64,000 nt of DNA from Nematopogon swammerdamellus (lineage: Eukaryota > Arthropoda > Insecta > Lepidoptera > Adelidae), in NCBI GenBank assembly GCA_946902875.1, contig OX336349.1, positions 12,237,891 to 12,301,890 on the forward strand, given 5' to 3'. Made by a program: the position numbers and the translations under genes. Of the stretch, positions 36,401 to 51,400 are shown one piece after another. Every line of letters starts with the position of its first letter. Within the stretch, counting starts at the first letter, position 1. Below the pieces are notes generated by a model. It did not search any database and had not been told where the DNA came from. It worked only from the letters and a program-made list of their open reading frames with translations.

Positions 36401-39400
36401 ATTTAACGTGATGGTATATAACTTATAGTGAGCCTCAAGAACTACTCTTTACATTGGTGCAAACCGCGTCAAAATAAGTTCAGACAGACGTTCCCTTTAA
36501 TAAGAAGTAGAGAAGATAGAGATAGAGATAGAGACAGAGATACGCAAGTAAATACGCGAGTGACGCGCATTCGTAGCAAGACTGCTTTAATGCGATTCTT
36601 TGAATGTATTCGTGATGAAAATTGCATGTGAAGGAAGACACGCACGCTTGTTTGTCGGCAGGTGACACGTTTCATCGCGCTTTGCCTCTTCTAGTATTTA
36701 GTTCGGCTATTCGCACCTGTACACGGCACTTCGGGAGTACGAGACGTGCTGAGTTCGACAGATTTGTGGGTGCCTCCTACATTTTGGCCATTAATGTAGG
36801 ATTACTGGCAGGCAGGCCCCGCGACTTCAAATTGCCGTACCGTGTCTTCCCGGAGGTCGGCCATTACGTCTACGGGGTTCGGCCCTAAATGACCTTCATT
36901 ATTCAGGTAGGGCGCTAAATGGCTAACGAGTTGCCACTTCACTTTTCTTTCTCGCCTGTTCAGGAACTTCCGAGCCAGAAAGGATCCCCTTAGGCTGATG
37001 TTTGGAACGCTGTAGGAAGGAATACATTTAGTTCTACCGTGAAATAAGATCGTGTACCACGCGGCGAAATGGGAATAGAGTGTATTTACACACTGTATGT
37101 ATAGAATGCCAGCTTACTCGGCTGAAATTTGAGACGCTAGGTCAGTGCATATGGCGCAAACGAATCGCATTTTCTCATAGCATCAAAGTAGAAGTACAGC
37201 AGAGATAGAGAGCTAACAAATATGACTTTTTTTTTCGGAAACTCAGAAGAACATTTTGAAAGAAAGAATTTTGTACCGTGTGGGGCCGGTACTTAAAAAG
37301 AATAGCCCCACTGTATCTCTCCCCGTCGCATGTCGTAAAAGTCGACTAAGGGATAAGGAAATTCCTCAGCCTCGGTAGCTCAGTGGTGCGGTCAGTCGAC
37401 TGTTGTTAAGCAACGCTGAGCGCGGTCAGTACTTGGATGGGTGACCGCTCGACCGTTAGAGGCTGACCGTGGTTTGGATTCCATGTTAAACTGTAGGTCC
37501 TTTCCCTTCTTACCTTACTAGGTGGTAGGGTTTATCCCGACCGGGTTGATACCACCGCACTGAGCGAAACGTCGGTCGAAACGGCTATGTAAATAGTTCG
37601 TGTTTTCCGTCCAGTTCTCAGTGTAGCCGACATGAAATGAAGGGAAGCACTGACATGGCACCTAGTTCACCCGGTGTTATGGGCTGACATCACGGATGTT
37701 TTAGGTGATGTAGCCAACAGTGTCAGTTTCCATAAAAAAAAAGAATTGCTATCGATTTCGTTATTTTGTAAATGGATATACTGACAGCATAATTATTTTC
37801 TCGGACGCCAAAGAGCTGTTGAAACAGTTCGGCAAACTGCTTAGGCGTCCAGGGACCGTCGTGCCAGAGCGTTCCTCGCACAAAACATAAGATTGGCCAT
37901 GCAGCGGGGGAACGCTGCTGCTTCGGTCCTCAGGACTGCGGTCAAGTTAATATTTATTGTTATTTTCATGTAGGTATGTATGGAACAATTCTCACGGGAT
38001 AATGGACGGTGGCCGCGGTAGAGAGCCGCCCCTGGTGATGGACGAGATCTGGTCCATGGTGTAGTTCTGCGGCCAGCCCTGGTGCTCCTCCATCATGGAT
38101 CTGATATAAAAAAATATATTTATGAATTTTTTTATTACGATCTTAATGAATGAGAAAACAATAAGAAATCAAATACATAAATATTAAAAATAAGACCAAT
38201 ATTGAGATTTCTCAGGCGTGACTCCAATTCTCGAAAATACACACGCGGTGAAACTCATAAACAATCATATTAATCCAGGCCCAAACATTATTTATTAAAT
38301 TACACAAAGCAAGGGTCGTTTCTGTATGTCGCTCGTATCCTTTTGTATTCGCATCGACGAATATTTTTGCATATTATGCAAATCTCACAATGAGCCTCCG
38401 CGCGAGTGGAGAGACGACGCAAAAAGCTTGGAAATGCACGGAGTGCCTAGCAGCCGGGCGGGACGCTGCTGGTGGCATTATGCTGTCGGCTGCCAACTTA
38501 ATTGCACTTCATCTGGTTACGGATTTATATTGCGACTAATCGGGGGAACAGTCTGACGACTTGTTCTTAGATGTAAAATACATTTTGTGGCATATGGCTC
38601 ACCTATGGAGTTTTAAAATAAACAAAAATACATGCGTACGTTAGAAGTTAAGTACGCGCGTTAGAAGTAATACTTCTCTCCCCCTCTCCTCATCTCTTTC
38701 TCTCTCCCCCCCCCCCCCCCCTCTCTATGTCCGTCGTCGATTTGACCAATTACCAATTTGACGAATATCAAATTTGACGAATGTCTGCAAACCCGTCTCA
38801 ACGCTTATCTATTGGGCAGTTCCGCACATTGCCTGTCGAAGTGGTTGCTTAAATCGTAGTTAGGTTGTTTATCAACGAACAGCCACTGATTACGAAGACT
38901 AACAGAAAGATTCGAGAGAAGATATGCATTCAATTAATAAATCAAAGAGATGAAGATGCTTTCTACAGTGAAAATAATTATATTTGGCTCTGGCGAATCC
39001 CAACCATTACTGAAATTATAAAAGTAAGACCAAACTCTTTCCACGGAAACTAGGCCTCGGTATCTTACGAAATAAAGCGTTAAGTTGCCAACATAACAGT
39101 GAGCACCTGTATTCTGTGACATAACAGTGAAAGGCGTGTGGTAGTTCATACGACTCATTGCCCAAGCAATCGTACTCTGTCCGCGGTAGTTGGTGTTGCC
39201 AGCACGGGCGTAGCCAGGTTTCGTTTTCGGGAGGGGTTTTAGAAAAAAAATCAACGCAAATTATTTTACAACATTTATTTTACATCATTCATTACAAAAA
39301 AATAAGTAATATTTAGCCTTAATTTACGTCCCACTAATCAGAGCTATGTCCGAATGATGAAAATATAAGTATTAGGTTCAATTTGAAATGTCGTGTACAT

Positions 39401-42400
39401 TTTTTATTTCGGGGGGGGTTTGAACCCCCCAAAACTCCCCCCTGGCTACGCCCGTGGTTGCCAGCATCTTTGTTTCAAGTTTTAAAATCACGACGGCAAT
39501 ATCGCATCGCGCGAACGCTAATATGAAGAACACTACATTGTTCAGAAGGTCACTCATGAAAACACGGGTCGCCAGTGTGTCACCTGTATTTCGTCGTCAC
39601 TCGTCAGTGAAAGAGTAAAACTGTAGGTCCCTTCCCTTGCCCCTTACTAGGTGGGAGGCTCAAATTGTAGCCGAATGGGTTGGTACCACCGTACTGGATG
39701 TAAGATGGCCGCATAGCAGCGCGGCTGTGTTCTCCTCTAGTCCAGTATAGCCAGCAATCCAGGGAAGTATCCGGTATGGCACCTATCTTCTCGGAGGTGA
39801 TATTGGCTGATCGGAGCATGCGCTTTGTCCCCTTCGACTCGGCCACCCATACCGGATTACATAAAAAAAAAACTGTCGAAACACTGATTTTGGCACTAGT
39901 GGCCTGTGTGCCAGGCCTGCCTACAGAGTAAGAAATATCGAGGCCGGCGGCGCGGGCGGGAAATACGGCTGCCGAATGATGCTGTGTGTGTCTGCCTGTA
40001 TGAACCGACTTGACGTGAGCTACCTATGTAAGGGCCACAAACGTCTTGAGCGAGTAAAAACAAATGATCGGATTGCTTATGCTGTTTAACTTGACATTTT
40101 TGCATTCTATTCTCTCATAGTAATCGCGCATATAGTCAGCCTACTCTACTAAACTGTTACGACAGTTTGTACGAGAATCCGCTGGGTAACGAGGCATCTC
40201 CAGTCCTATAGAATTAGAGGCGGAAGGGGAGGGGGGAACAGGGGGGGGGGGGGGGGGGGGTTGGCTGTGAGGGTTCGGGCACGAGGGGGGTGAGGGGTGT
40301 GGGAGATAAAAAAAACTCTGTGGATAGAGCACACTCCGAGTGGTACGTACGGTAGGTGGCTGGAACGTTTATGTGTGGCCGTGCTAAACTTGGAATTAAG
40401 CTAGAGCAATGTCTGCCCGTCTGCCGGCTGCGAGCGCGGTCAGGCAAATGAGGGCCCGTCCCTTCTGCTTCCGTCGCTAGCTCGATTTATGCAGGGTATT
40501 TGAGGGTTGAGGTGGCGAGAGGCAAATGTTTACAAACCGAGTTCAAACTCGCCGCGTATTTGTTTTGAATTTGTTAGTTTCGGCCGTGCCTTTATGCGGC
40601 TCGCACGGTATTACCCTTTTGGGAAAGCCGACGCAGTTAGAACGTGAAATGTTTAACGAACGTACGGATATTTTGTAAAGAGACACAGTAGGGACGTAAA
40701 AGGTTTAACGAATTTTCCGCGTGAGAAAATTTTAGTGTTGCGCTAAAATTACTTTACAGCTGAATTTTCGTTTCAATTAAAATTTTAATTTATTTAACGT
40801 TTATTTATTTAACCGTTTTTAATACGAAAAATTGACTGAAATAGCACTAGACGAAAATGAATATATAAATACAGTTGAATACAGGTTATCAGCCGCGACG
40901 CGTATGTCGACATGCGCGACAAAATAGAGGTCTCTACCTTTATTCTGTTGGTAGGCTTTTGTGCTTCATCCATGACGTAGATTTTCATGTTACACATAAC
41001 GTCATGTGGCGCGCGCACCGTAAAAATTCGCTCTCATCATTTTTAGGTTTCCGTATCCCGTACGGAAGCCTATTAATAAGCCTCCGCCGTCCGTCTGTCC
41101 GTCCGTTCGCCTGTCTGAGGGCTGTATCTCTTGAACCGTAATAGGTATCCCGTTGAAATTTTCACAGAATATGTGTTACTATGGCGGATGAAACAACAAA
41201 TAATAAAAATAAGAAAAAGTTAAAAATTAAGGGAGACCCCCATACAAGAAACCTTTCATTAAAATAGATTAGTCACACTATTGAATAATAGGTGGCGCCA
41301 CAAGCTTTTATACATTGAATTGTTATAGCCGCTAAATTGACAACGGCGTCATTGAGTTGCTGTCATTTTCCCACCGTAAATTGCTATCGACCTCCGCGCG
41401 CGAGTAAACCTCGCACTTGACAGATTTTTTTATAACGTGCTCTGGCCAATTTTGAAGCTCATTACTCATTACAAAACAAAAATCTTGTGACTTTCCAAAC
41501 AACGACAACACCGAACAACATTTAACACGAGTATTTTTGAATTCCATCTAATTTTATGCTTAGCACATCATTATTAGGTTGGCATTGAATGGAAATTAAT
41601 AATAATACACTTTATGCCACTTAATGTGTGGCAAGGCGGGCTTACTGCCTTAGGCATCTCCTCCAGTCAACTAGGTGGAACTACATTTTTACATGGAATC
41701 CCTACCATGGAACAGTAGGTGAAGGTATGCACGTAAACTTTTTCAAATCAGAAAAAAACTCATTGGTACACGCCGCTGGTTACATTCGAACCTCGGACCT
41801 CTCCCAAGAGAAATTACATTACGCATTCAATATAATAGTTTAATATGATGGTATAGGCCACGGAATAAGGACTACGCTGGAACGGCCGTACCTACATTGA
41901 ACTTGTACTGAAACTACGACGACCATTTTACTTACGTCCTACTAATACTCATTTTAGTCCGTACTACGACAAAAGTAGTCTACTCAGACATTTTTCTACT
42001 GCAGCTGAATGAACGTCTGCACTGAGTCATGCGATCTCGCGCCTAGTATGAAGTAAGACAACGGGTCCTTAATTGCCGACGTGCCGACCACGCCTCCTTT
42101 TCCTGTCTACCCTAGTGAAATTGTCAGTTGAACAGACAGACGAGTTTAGTCTAGATAATTTTAAGATGATTTTAATAAAAATAATATTCATTTTCAACTA
42201 TCTCATTGAGCAGGCTAGCTGATGATCATGCGCATACATGAAAAACCGAAAAGATTCTTACGAGGGCCACTCCATCCTGGTGAAGTCCTCGTCCTCCGGC
42301 ATCCAGGTGTACTTCTTGGGGTCTGGCTGGCTGCAGACGGAGCGGGGTCGCCGCCTGAAGTACGACGTCTCCAACTCGGAGTCATAGGCGTACAGCTCGG

Positions 42401-45400
42401 GGGGCGCGGCCGTCGGGTGCCCGAACCTTGCCAATATTTTATATAGACATAAGTTAATAAGAAAAAATAATTATTAGTGATGTCATTGATGATTGATGCA
42501 AATTTGGAGGACAGTAATCGGCGTGTTTGTATGGTGTTCATTTGCAGACGTCATTCGCTTGAGCGTTCGACCGTACCCATATGTTCGACGTAAGCGTCAT
42601 CTTCCCTTAAGATGCACTTATTACCCGACTGTGCGAGGCAAAATGAGGGTTATAAAGGTTATAAAGACACAATATTTCAACTCGATCTGTCTAAACTGTG
42701 TTTAAAGTCTATAAAATCGTTATACAAACAAAGCCCTTGGTGTTGCTGGAGCGTTCGAGGTTGAAAATTCCCATTCGGAGTTCATTGAGGGCATTTTCGC
42801 TGACCAAGGGGCTGACAGGACATTTTCCGCTATTTCATTTTGGCCACTTCGGTATTACTCAAATATATTCTTATGGACGACATGAAAACGCGCTGGGGTT
42901 CTTTTTCATAGATTTCGACTAAAACATTATATTATAATATAATATTAGTCGGAAAGGGAATTAATTAGACTTTTAGAGTAGTTAAAAAAAACTTTAATGT
43001 TAGCGAACTGATACAGATAAAATTATTTCTTTTTTCCATTTACCTATGTACGAGTCACATACAATTTGAATTGTTACCTACCTATAAAGTTTAGCTGACA
43101 CTTTATTTAATTGTTGACTTTGATTTTCCGATTTATGGCTAGGATTACAGACCATTACAGACCAAAAGAGATGCGTGAACGGTTTCTTCTTGTTCACGTT
43201 CAATTTGTCCTTTCTTCCGCAAAGACAAGAATACAATTACGTAGAATTTGATTGTAATTGGATTTCGCTGTCTATTTAAGTTCTAACAAAGTTAAATTTT
43301 ATTAGACTCTGACAAAGCAACGCAATCTATTGTGTTTAATTAAGGATGAAACTAAAATACAAACTGTACCCACTTACTAGTAGCCCACTTAGATATGTAC
43401 GTTCAGCCTGGAACATTACATTTATAAATTTTTTTTTTCTAAATTTTTATTGGGACTTTTGCCGATTTCGACTATGTCAGCCCCATGGTAAGAAATTGAA
43501 ATTAAGTACATCTACATTTCAAGGAATTAGTCATTTCTTAGAGCCAGCGAGAGCCTAAAAAAACCAATCACTTCTTTGAACTGTTCCGAGGTTGGATCGG
43601 TCAATGACTCATGATGAATTTTAAACAACAGATTTAACCTATCTGTTTTCAATTTCCTTTTACAGGAGTAAACTTCTTTCACAATTTTCTTCACAAATTT
43701 GTCAAAACTATCAAGATCCTATAATTCAACTATGCAAGTGTAGTGTTATTTGGGGGCTTGTTAAACCTGAATTAAAGTTAGATTCTGCAAGATCAGAAGG
43801 TTTGAAAGGTTTGAAACCCTAATACTAGAGAGTCACAAAAATAATTACATTTACCTTTTGTGACCATTAAATTGTCTAATTGGATCTAAAATCGAATATG
43901 TAAAAATGTTTACATATTAGATTTTAAGCGATATCAGTATTCAGCTTAAATTTTTCAAGAGTTAATTAAATACAAATATTTAAATATTTGCACATACAGA
44001 CGAAACAACAGCCACACAAATTGGAATTTAATCAATTTTGCTCCAGTAAAATTTAAAAATTTCAGCGGTGCTACATCAATGCACACATTATTGTATGAAA
44101 GTAAATATTAATTCTGAAAATATTTTTCTCGTATTCCGGTAACTTCGGTCACTTCCGATATTGCTTAGCCCCTATTTACGATAACGTGATGGTGTAACCA
44201 TCGTAAAATAAGCACGATAGCATTGGTGAAAACGTATGTGGATCGATTAGTTAGTAAGGATTACCGGAAGGCATTAAATTGACCTTTTGTGCCCCTTTTA
44301 TATACTGGTGAACAATAAAATATATTTTCATTTTCAAGCACTGCTGACAAGAACGGTCACCATTCATACGGGAAATTTTGCTCGGGTGCTACCTATGGGA
44401 TAATAGTGCTTACAATGGTCCAGCGGATGAGAATGAAGAGGATATTAGGAAATGTGGGGGTTTGAGGGTTGAGGGGAAAGTGCCGAGCCACTAAGCTGTC
44501 AGATGTCAGTGCCAATTTGCTGCCAGCCGCTCGCATTGTTTGCCTTGCACACTCGACAGTGGAAGTGCAGGAGTGGGCTACAGTAAGTTACTTAGTTACG
44601 TTTGTTTTTAACTCCCGACGCAAACGGACCGGTGTTATAAGTTTGACGCCTACGTATATCTGTCCGTCTGTCTGTGTGTCGGTCGTAGCTCTTAAGCGAA
44701 TGGGCTACTACGAGTTATTTATTACATAGACAGGAATATAGTTAAACATAAATTAGTCCACAATATGATTTCTGACCTGCCTCCGCCATACAATCCTCCA
44801 AAACATAATTTGTGATTATGATGACTAAACTATTCAAAGAGAAAAGTTGTAGATAAATAAAGTAAGTGAATAATCCAGATCCAACAGCAATGATTGGAAC
44901 AATAAATTAGTAATAGTTAATGTAAAAAGTGACAAGGAAGAATACTATAGACTAGACTGCCCACCCGACCAAATTTACGTCCAACCTTGGATGATACAGA
45001 TGAGCAGCATCGGATGAGTTACATAATTAGTATAATAGTTACATTGAAGTTTAACTGTTTAGCTTGATAATTGAACAGATACAATACCATAGCGAGAGAG
45101 CGTTTTTCGAGATGTGTAAAACTATATCTAGTTATTACAATAACACGAACAATAAACATATAATAAATAGATAGCTTAATACCATCCTTAGGTATGCAAC
45201 TGAGTTTCTTTGCGAGCTAGCTTGCAAAATTAAACGTCCGCTAAAAGAACTAGCCGAGCGACACGATATAACTAGAAAAGAAGTGAAATATACGAGGAAT
45301 TTCAAAGAGAAGGCGATAACAGAGACAAATGAAGGACGTTGCAGCGAGTGACCTCTACAGGGAACGAGGGGAGAAAAACAAGCAGAAGGCGACAAAGATG

Positions 45401-48400
45401 AAGATAAATGATTTCACGCTTCACTGAAAGCTTAAACTCAAACAAAACCGCTACATATTTTAACTACATTGATAAAAAGACGAGAGGTGTTGTGGGACAC
45501 ACGGTTGGAATGAAGTTCCTTTCGCTATATATTATGTATTAAATAACAGACACAATGAAATTAATGAACAGCGTTTGAGAATAATTAAATGAAAAATAAA
45601 AAACAATTACGTCTATACTGCAGTAATATACTATACATAGACATACGCTGTAAACATACAAACACACATACTACAGCAAAAGTGTCGTGACGGTCGAAGT
45701 CTTACACTTTTTTCGGCCTAGCTCTCATTCGCCAAGTGTCTGGAGTGTAACGTGCGATAAGGAACTTCGTTCCAAAAAAATCGAGATGGGTGGAAGTCGG
45801 GCTACTACCGCAGGTTTTATTATTTCGTAAATTCGATGATTTTTTGCGAATAAATCTTTATAATACAATTTATTTCGTTAAAGACACCGAGTAGTTTCGA
45901 CGCTAGCACGCTTTGAACTGAGCAGACACCGCGCGAAAATAAATTTTTAGGGCATAAGTGCGGTGACTACAACGTCACGGGATATAATTTAAAAAAAGTA
46001 GTACAAGTACATGTTTTTGTGTAGCCATCAGATAATTATTCGCGATGATATAATTATTACTCTTGTAACTTATAAACTTTAGGCACACGAAGCTCGCGAA
46101 AGTACATGTATCTGGTGTCGCAATTTTTCTGGAATGAACCCCGAACCAAACGTAAGACGTTCATCGAATTCACGTCAAAAGGGAAAAATAATTGGAAATA
46201 AAATAATTGGATTAAGACAAAGAATAATAAAAAATGGTGAAAGTACAAATTGCTGAGAAAAATTAATTAGAGAACCGAGACAGATTTAATGAGTAAAACA
46301 ATAAAGAAGCGAAGACCAGATTGAAGTTAAAATACAAGTAGAGAAAAATTTAGACACTGAGAAAACAATTATTGAAATAGAATAAAGTAACTGACACAAG
46401 ATTAAATAAGAAAAACTTTCAAAGAAAAAGTGAAAGTTTTTCAAATAAGGTAAAAGAAATAAAGTGAATGTTACCTCGGGTAGCGCTGTATGGGCGCGTA
46501 GTCACTGTTGAGGTTCTCGTCGGAAGGTACTCGGCGGCGCACGCACACCGACAGAAACGAGCTCCTGAAACAACAGCGCTCGTTCACAATGAAGGGAACA
46601 TATTTTATTGCCGTAAGAACAATACGGCGGACGGCAATAATGCTGCATAATAGCTAGGTTAGAATTATCAAAAGCTCATAAATTTAATTAATGCTGGACA
46701 AAATTTGGCTGAAATTATTTTATTGTTTTGAGTGTTTTCTTTATCAATTCTGATGAACATTTGATGATGGGAAGGTATTTATTTTAGTGCTCTAGAAATA
46801 CTCGGCTCTATTCCATAATTATATAATATGTATCCATATGTTAGCGAAACATTTTACATATATACATAACGTTACGCCTGTTTTCCAGTGATGTAGGCAG
46901 AGACAACGGATCTCCAATTGTCACGACCCTGACAAATCTCTACCTATTTTAAAATTGTTTTATGGAAACTGACACGGTTGGCTTTGACTAACTATTCAAT
47001 CTAGTCAATTACATACATATACACCACACGCTGTATCCCGACAATCAGGATAAGCAGAGTAATCGGTGTTGTGCTGCAAGTGCTCTTGTAAATTACAGTA
47101 CAATACCGACCACCACATTTAGCAAAATATTCAGACAAGATAACTATCAAGCAGCAAGTAAGGCACGAAGGTAGACAGAATAGTATAATATCTCTTATAT
47201 ATTAATTATGTATGCAGACCGATTTTTCTCAAGTCCTATCACCTGAACTAACCAAAAGGCTGTATCTCAGGCAGACAGTATAGCATCATATCTCTTAGCT
47301 ATTAATTATGTCTGCATTAGTTTAATGAAAAATGCCCGCAGCATCCTACTATTTCTGAATCTAACTTAACGCTCAAGTATAAAATTCAGAAATCTTTATC
47401 CAAACTCACTAAGCGGATTTTAACTTGCAAGTGAAACCTAGTTCAATAACGTACGTGCACATGTGCATATTCTAATTTATACAGCTAGGTATATATATAC
47501 AGAGCTGCGAAACGTCGGCGTTGCAAGTTTATGCGAAAATACACTTAACACTTTCCTGGCGAACAAAATCAAATAAGACTAGCGCGGAATTTATTCTCCT
47601 ACTTTCAAAAGTTCATCCACATTGATAACACATTTTAGAGAAGGATAGAAAAAGTTTTTCAACTACGGCTGTGAAAAGATAAAAATTTAATGGTTATATT
47701 ATTTTAAAATGTATTTTTATTACGAATAAATTGTTAGTGGTTTGAAATGAGTGAATACATAGATCCTAAACCTATGGATTGAATAGCAACTACTGCAAAA
47801 TTTTGCATATTATAGCATTCCGAAAAGTACTAATATAAAATAATTTTCTATTATTAAGTGAATCATCATTCATCTTTCAAATAAAAAAAATTACAAATGC
47901 TAAAATATAGTATAAAGATAAGATAGAAAAAAAAATTAATTCATGAAAATAAATCAATTATATAAAATAAAAAAATTGTAAACTTAAAAACTCCCTTATG
48001 TAATGCTTGTAGCCAAGGCAAAGCCCTCCCTATAACTGGACAAGAGACTGATTTAAAGCCTGGCCTCTAAAGATAGTATTGCAAGGTACAAGGCACAGTA
48101 CGAATATGCAGAATAAAAAAATAAGGAGAAATATTTATAATCATTAATTATTCTGTCCGATAATATTAATGGAGCGATTTTTCAGACTGAGCAAGTCTTA
48201 GGGCCTAAATAAATAAGTCTGTACTAAGCTCTTCCTAACTTAATACTTATTTACTTAGGACAGTATTCCCTATTGTATTTTACGCTACATAAATTTTTAA
48301 AATTCCTCCTTAGAATTCGTGCAAGTTATACGTAATTTGATCACATTTATAAGAAGTAAACTAAACGTTTTAGTTCGTGACGTAATGAAATAGATCCCAA

Positions 48401-51400
48401 GTGTTCGTTCATCATCAGAAGAGCACAAAAGGAAGAAAATTAATCAAATTGTCTATTCTCCTCATAGCAAACGCTCGCCTCGTAAATCGGTTACCGTAAA
48501 AATAGCATTCTTCTTTATGACATCCAATATGGGTTCGTTTCTTTCAGTTTATGCCCTTCAGATAATATCCTTCCCTCCGTTACCTGTATCGCGGTTGCCT
48601 ATAAGACCGATTTCGCGAGCGTCTTGGAGGTACCTATGTACGTTATGTCACATTATGGTTACAAATTCGAATCCTTATCTCTGCTACGTGTGGCGTCTGC
48701 ATGTACCTTCATAATAACATTGGTCGCCCGTACAACGAGAACCGCTCAACCAATTTTTAAATGGTGTATCATCAATCATCATCAATACTAATACTTACTA
48801 ATAATAAATCTGTAAGGGATGGTCATTGAATAAGTTACTTTGTTTTATGAGTTATGATGAGATACTGCGTTTGTAGACTCTATGTATGATACTAAAACTA
48901 AAATGACGATTTTTATAAATCTTTTCTGTATGTATGTATGTATGTTCCTCCATAACTCTTAAACCGATCATCAGAATTCGATGAAACTTAGTACAAGCAC
49001 ATTTAACTATGCGGGACACAGGATGGGCTAAATAAAATTCAGATCCGGTTACGGTAAGATGTGGCTCTCATACAAACCGAATTAAAGGTAACGCAGGAAC
49101 GCAGCTCGGCCTTCTTTCTTACTTACTTTCTTCTTTTTAAATACGGATTTCAGGCGAGCGAAGCCGCGGGAAAAAAGCTAGCTCATACATAAAATCACGC
49201 TGCATTCTGACGATCAGATTAAACAGAGTAATCGGTGTTGTGCTGCAAGAACTCTGGCGAATTACAGTACAACACCGACCACCACCTTCATCAAAGTACC
49301 TATTAGGACAAGATAACAATCAAACAGCAAGGAGTTGTCTACTGCATGACTTGGTCACCTGAGACCCGACCGTGTCAAGGTGACAGATGGCTGGTCTATC
49401 GCCCTTTAGCACGGCATTTTGTCCGTATTCCTTAGTAGCCTTTTACTACATGCACGAAGAGAGATGCAGTATTATTTTTTAAGTACCGGAATTGACGCGG
49501 TAACGCTTTTATTAAAATAATATCAGAATTTTCCTTTCGTACACGTACGAATAACTACGGATCCTATCATGATCTTTTGAATATTTTGGATGCAGTATAA
49601 AACATAGAGTAGTTCGTATATATATGTATATATAAATAAACTGAATTTTAACAGTTGTATTTCCAACTTTTTCCGACCTCGCCCGAAGATCACATTTTTT
49701 TTAATAAAAGATATGAAAATTCGCTAGCACGTCCCTGTTTTTATTTTTCAGTTCAAGGAATCGTTCTCCTCCAAGACCTTTGCATAAGTGGATATTGCCC
49801 TTTATTGCTTCGCGTTACGAGATAGATGCTATGAAAATATATTAAGGTTGCCCACCCAGCGGTGAAATTGTGTTTGCTTGCTGAAAGAGGTCACGACAGT
49901 AGTGGAGAGAATAAATCATTAAAAGTTCAGGACATCTTAGTGAATCGTTACGGTGAGTATAATATAATGGTGTGTTGTCTTTGATGGTTCAAGTTCGTTT
50001 CAGTTTAGTATTTTAAGTTTTAGTTAAGAATTTTCAAAGATTTCCCTTCTTAATATTAAGAACGTTTTCACTTCAAAGCATAAAACTCGGCTGAAATGCA
50101 TTACAGCTCGGTAGTTAGGATCTTTGGTTCGCCAAAACTTTTTTTTTATGGAAAATGATACTTACTGTTTCATCCCGCGTGTTATGAGCCGTCTTATGCA
50201 AACTGTGTGCAAATTAAGTTAGGGGTCGTGTGCAATGTAAGACAATAGCAGTTTTATCTTTTAGTTCATAAAAAAAATCCAGAGTCCATGGTAATATGAC
50301 AAGCTCGTATGAGGAAAGCCTAAACGAGATCTATGTGATGAATATTAATTTAACGCTGTGTATAAAATTTCCGAAATTTAATTAAATTTCCGGATTAACG
50401 TACCGCTAAGCTAAGTTCGCTTCATGTGGTAAATTTACGAGCGCCGTCAGTACATGGATGGGTGACCGCTCGACCGTGTTGGAGGCTGACCGTGGTTCGG
50501 ATTCCACGTAAAACTGTAGGCCCCTTTCCTTTTTACCTTCCTAGGTACAAAGCACACTAGGTAGGGTTTATCCCGCCCGGAATGGTACCACCGCACTGAA
50601 TGAAACGTCGGTCGAAACGGCTATGTAAATAGTTCGTGTTTTCCGTCTAGGTCAATGTAGCCGACATGAAATTAAAGGAAGCACTGATATGGCACCTAGT
50701 TCACCCCGTGTTATGGGCTGACATCACGGATGTTGTAGGTGATATAGCTAACCGTGTGAGTTTCTATAAAAAATGGCTGCGATCGCTGCGAAGCTTTAAT
50801 TTCGAAATATTCGAAGTTATAATCTAAACGTTTCATTGAGAGGTGCCTACGTACTTAGAAAAAAATAACGCAAGGAATCCGCTAAGGATACCAGTCATAG
50901 CATTTGCAGGAACAGGTAACAAGTACAAAACGAATCAGACTTTCAAAATAATGCATTTGAAATTCAGATGAGTCGCCACCTGACAGCCCTCGGACGGGTG
51001 GCGGGTGATAGGTCGACGGTCGCGAGTGTCGACGGTCGCAAGTGCGGACATTCGTGTCGACAGAACAACGCATAATGCTAGTTGGACATTATACCTACTC
51101 TTACAAAATATAGAATCGAAAGTAGCACCCGATTTTGCGTTTTTTTTAATTTTAACCAGCATGGGTGGCTGTGCCGAGGGACCAATGGTGAAGTCGACAG
51201 AGCCGAAATCACCTCTTCTCGCGAAACCACGTTCAGTTAGGTGCCATGCCAGCAGATTTGCGGACTGTTGCTAGGCTGTCTAGCCCGTTAATACGACGCT
51301 TGAAGACACCCAGGTTAAAGGATTCAGGAAATACACTCGCCGGAAGACAGTTCCACACTCTAGCGGTGCGACAAAGATACGATTTAGAGAGCCGATGGGT

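Noticed and set aside
37390..37455. 5S rRNA gene
   Set aside because: Only the 3' half of 5S is present and it is fused to a repeat body found elsewhere; it is a SINE head.
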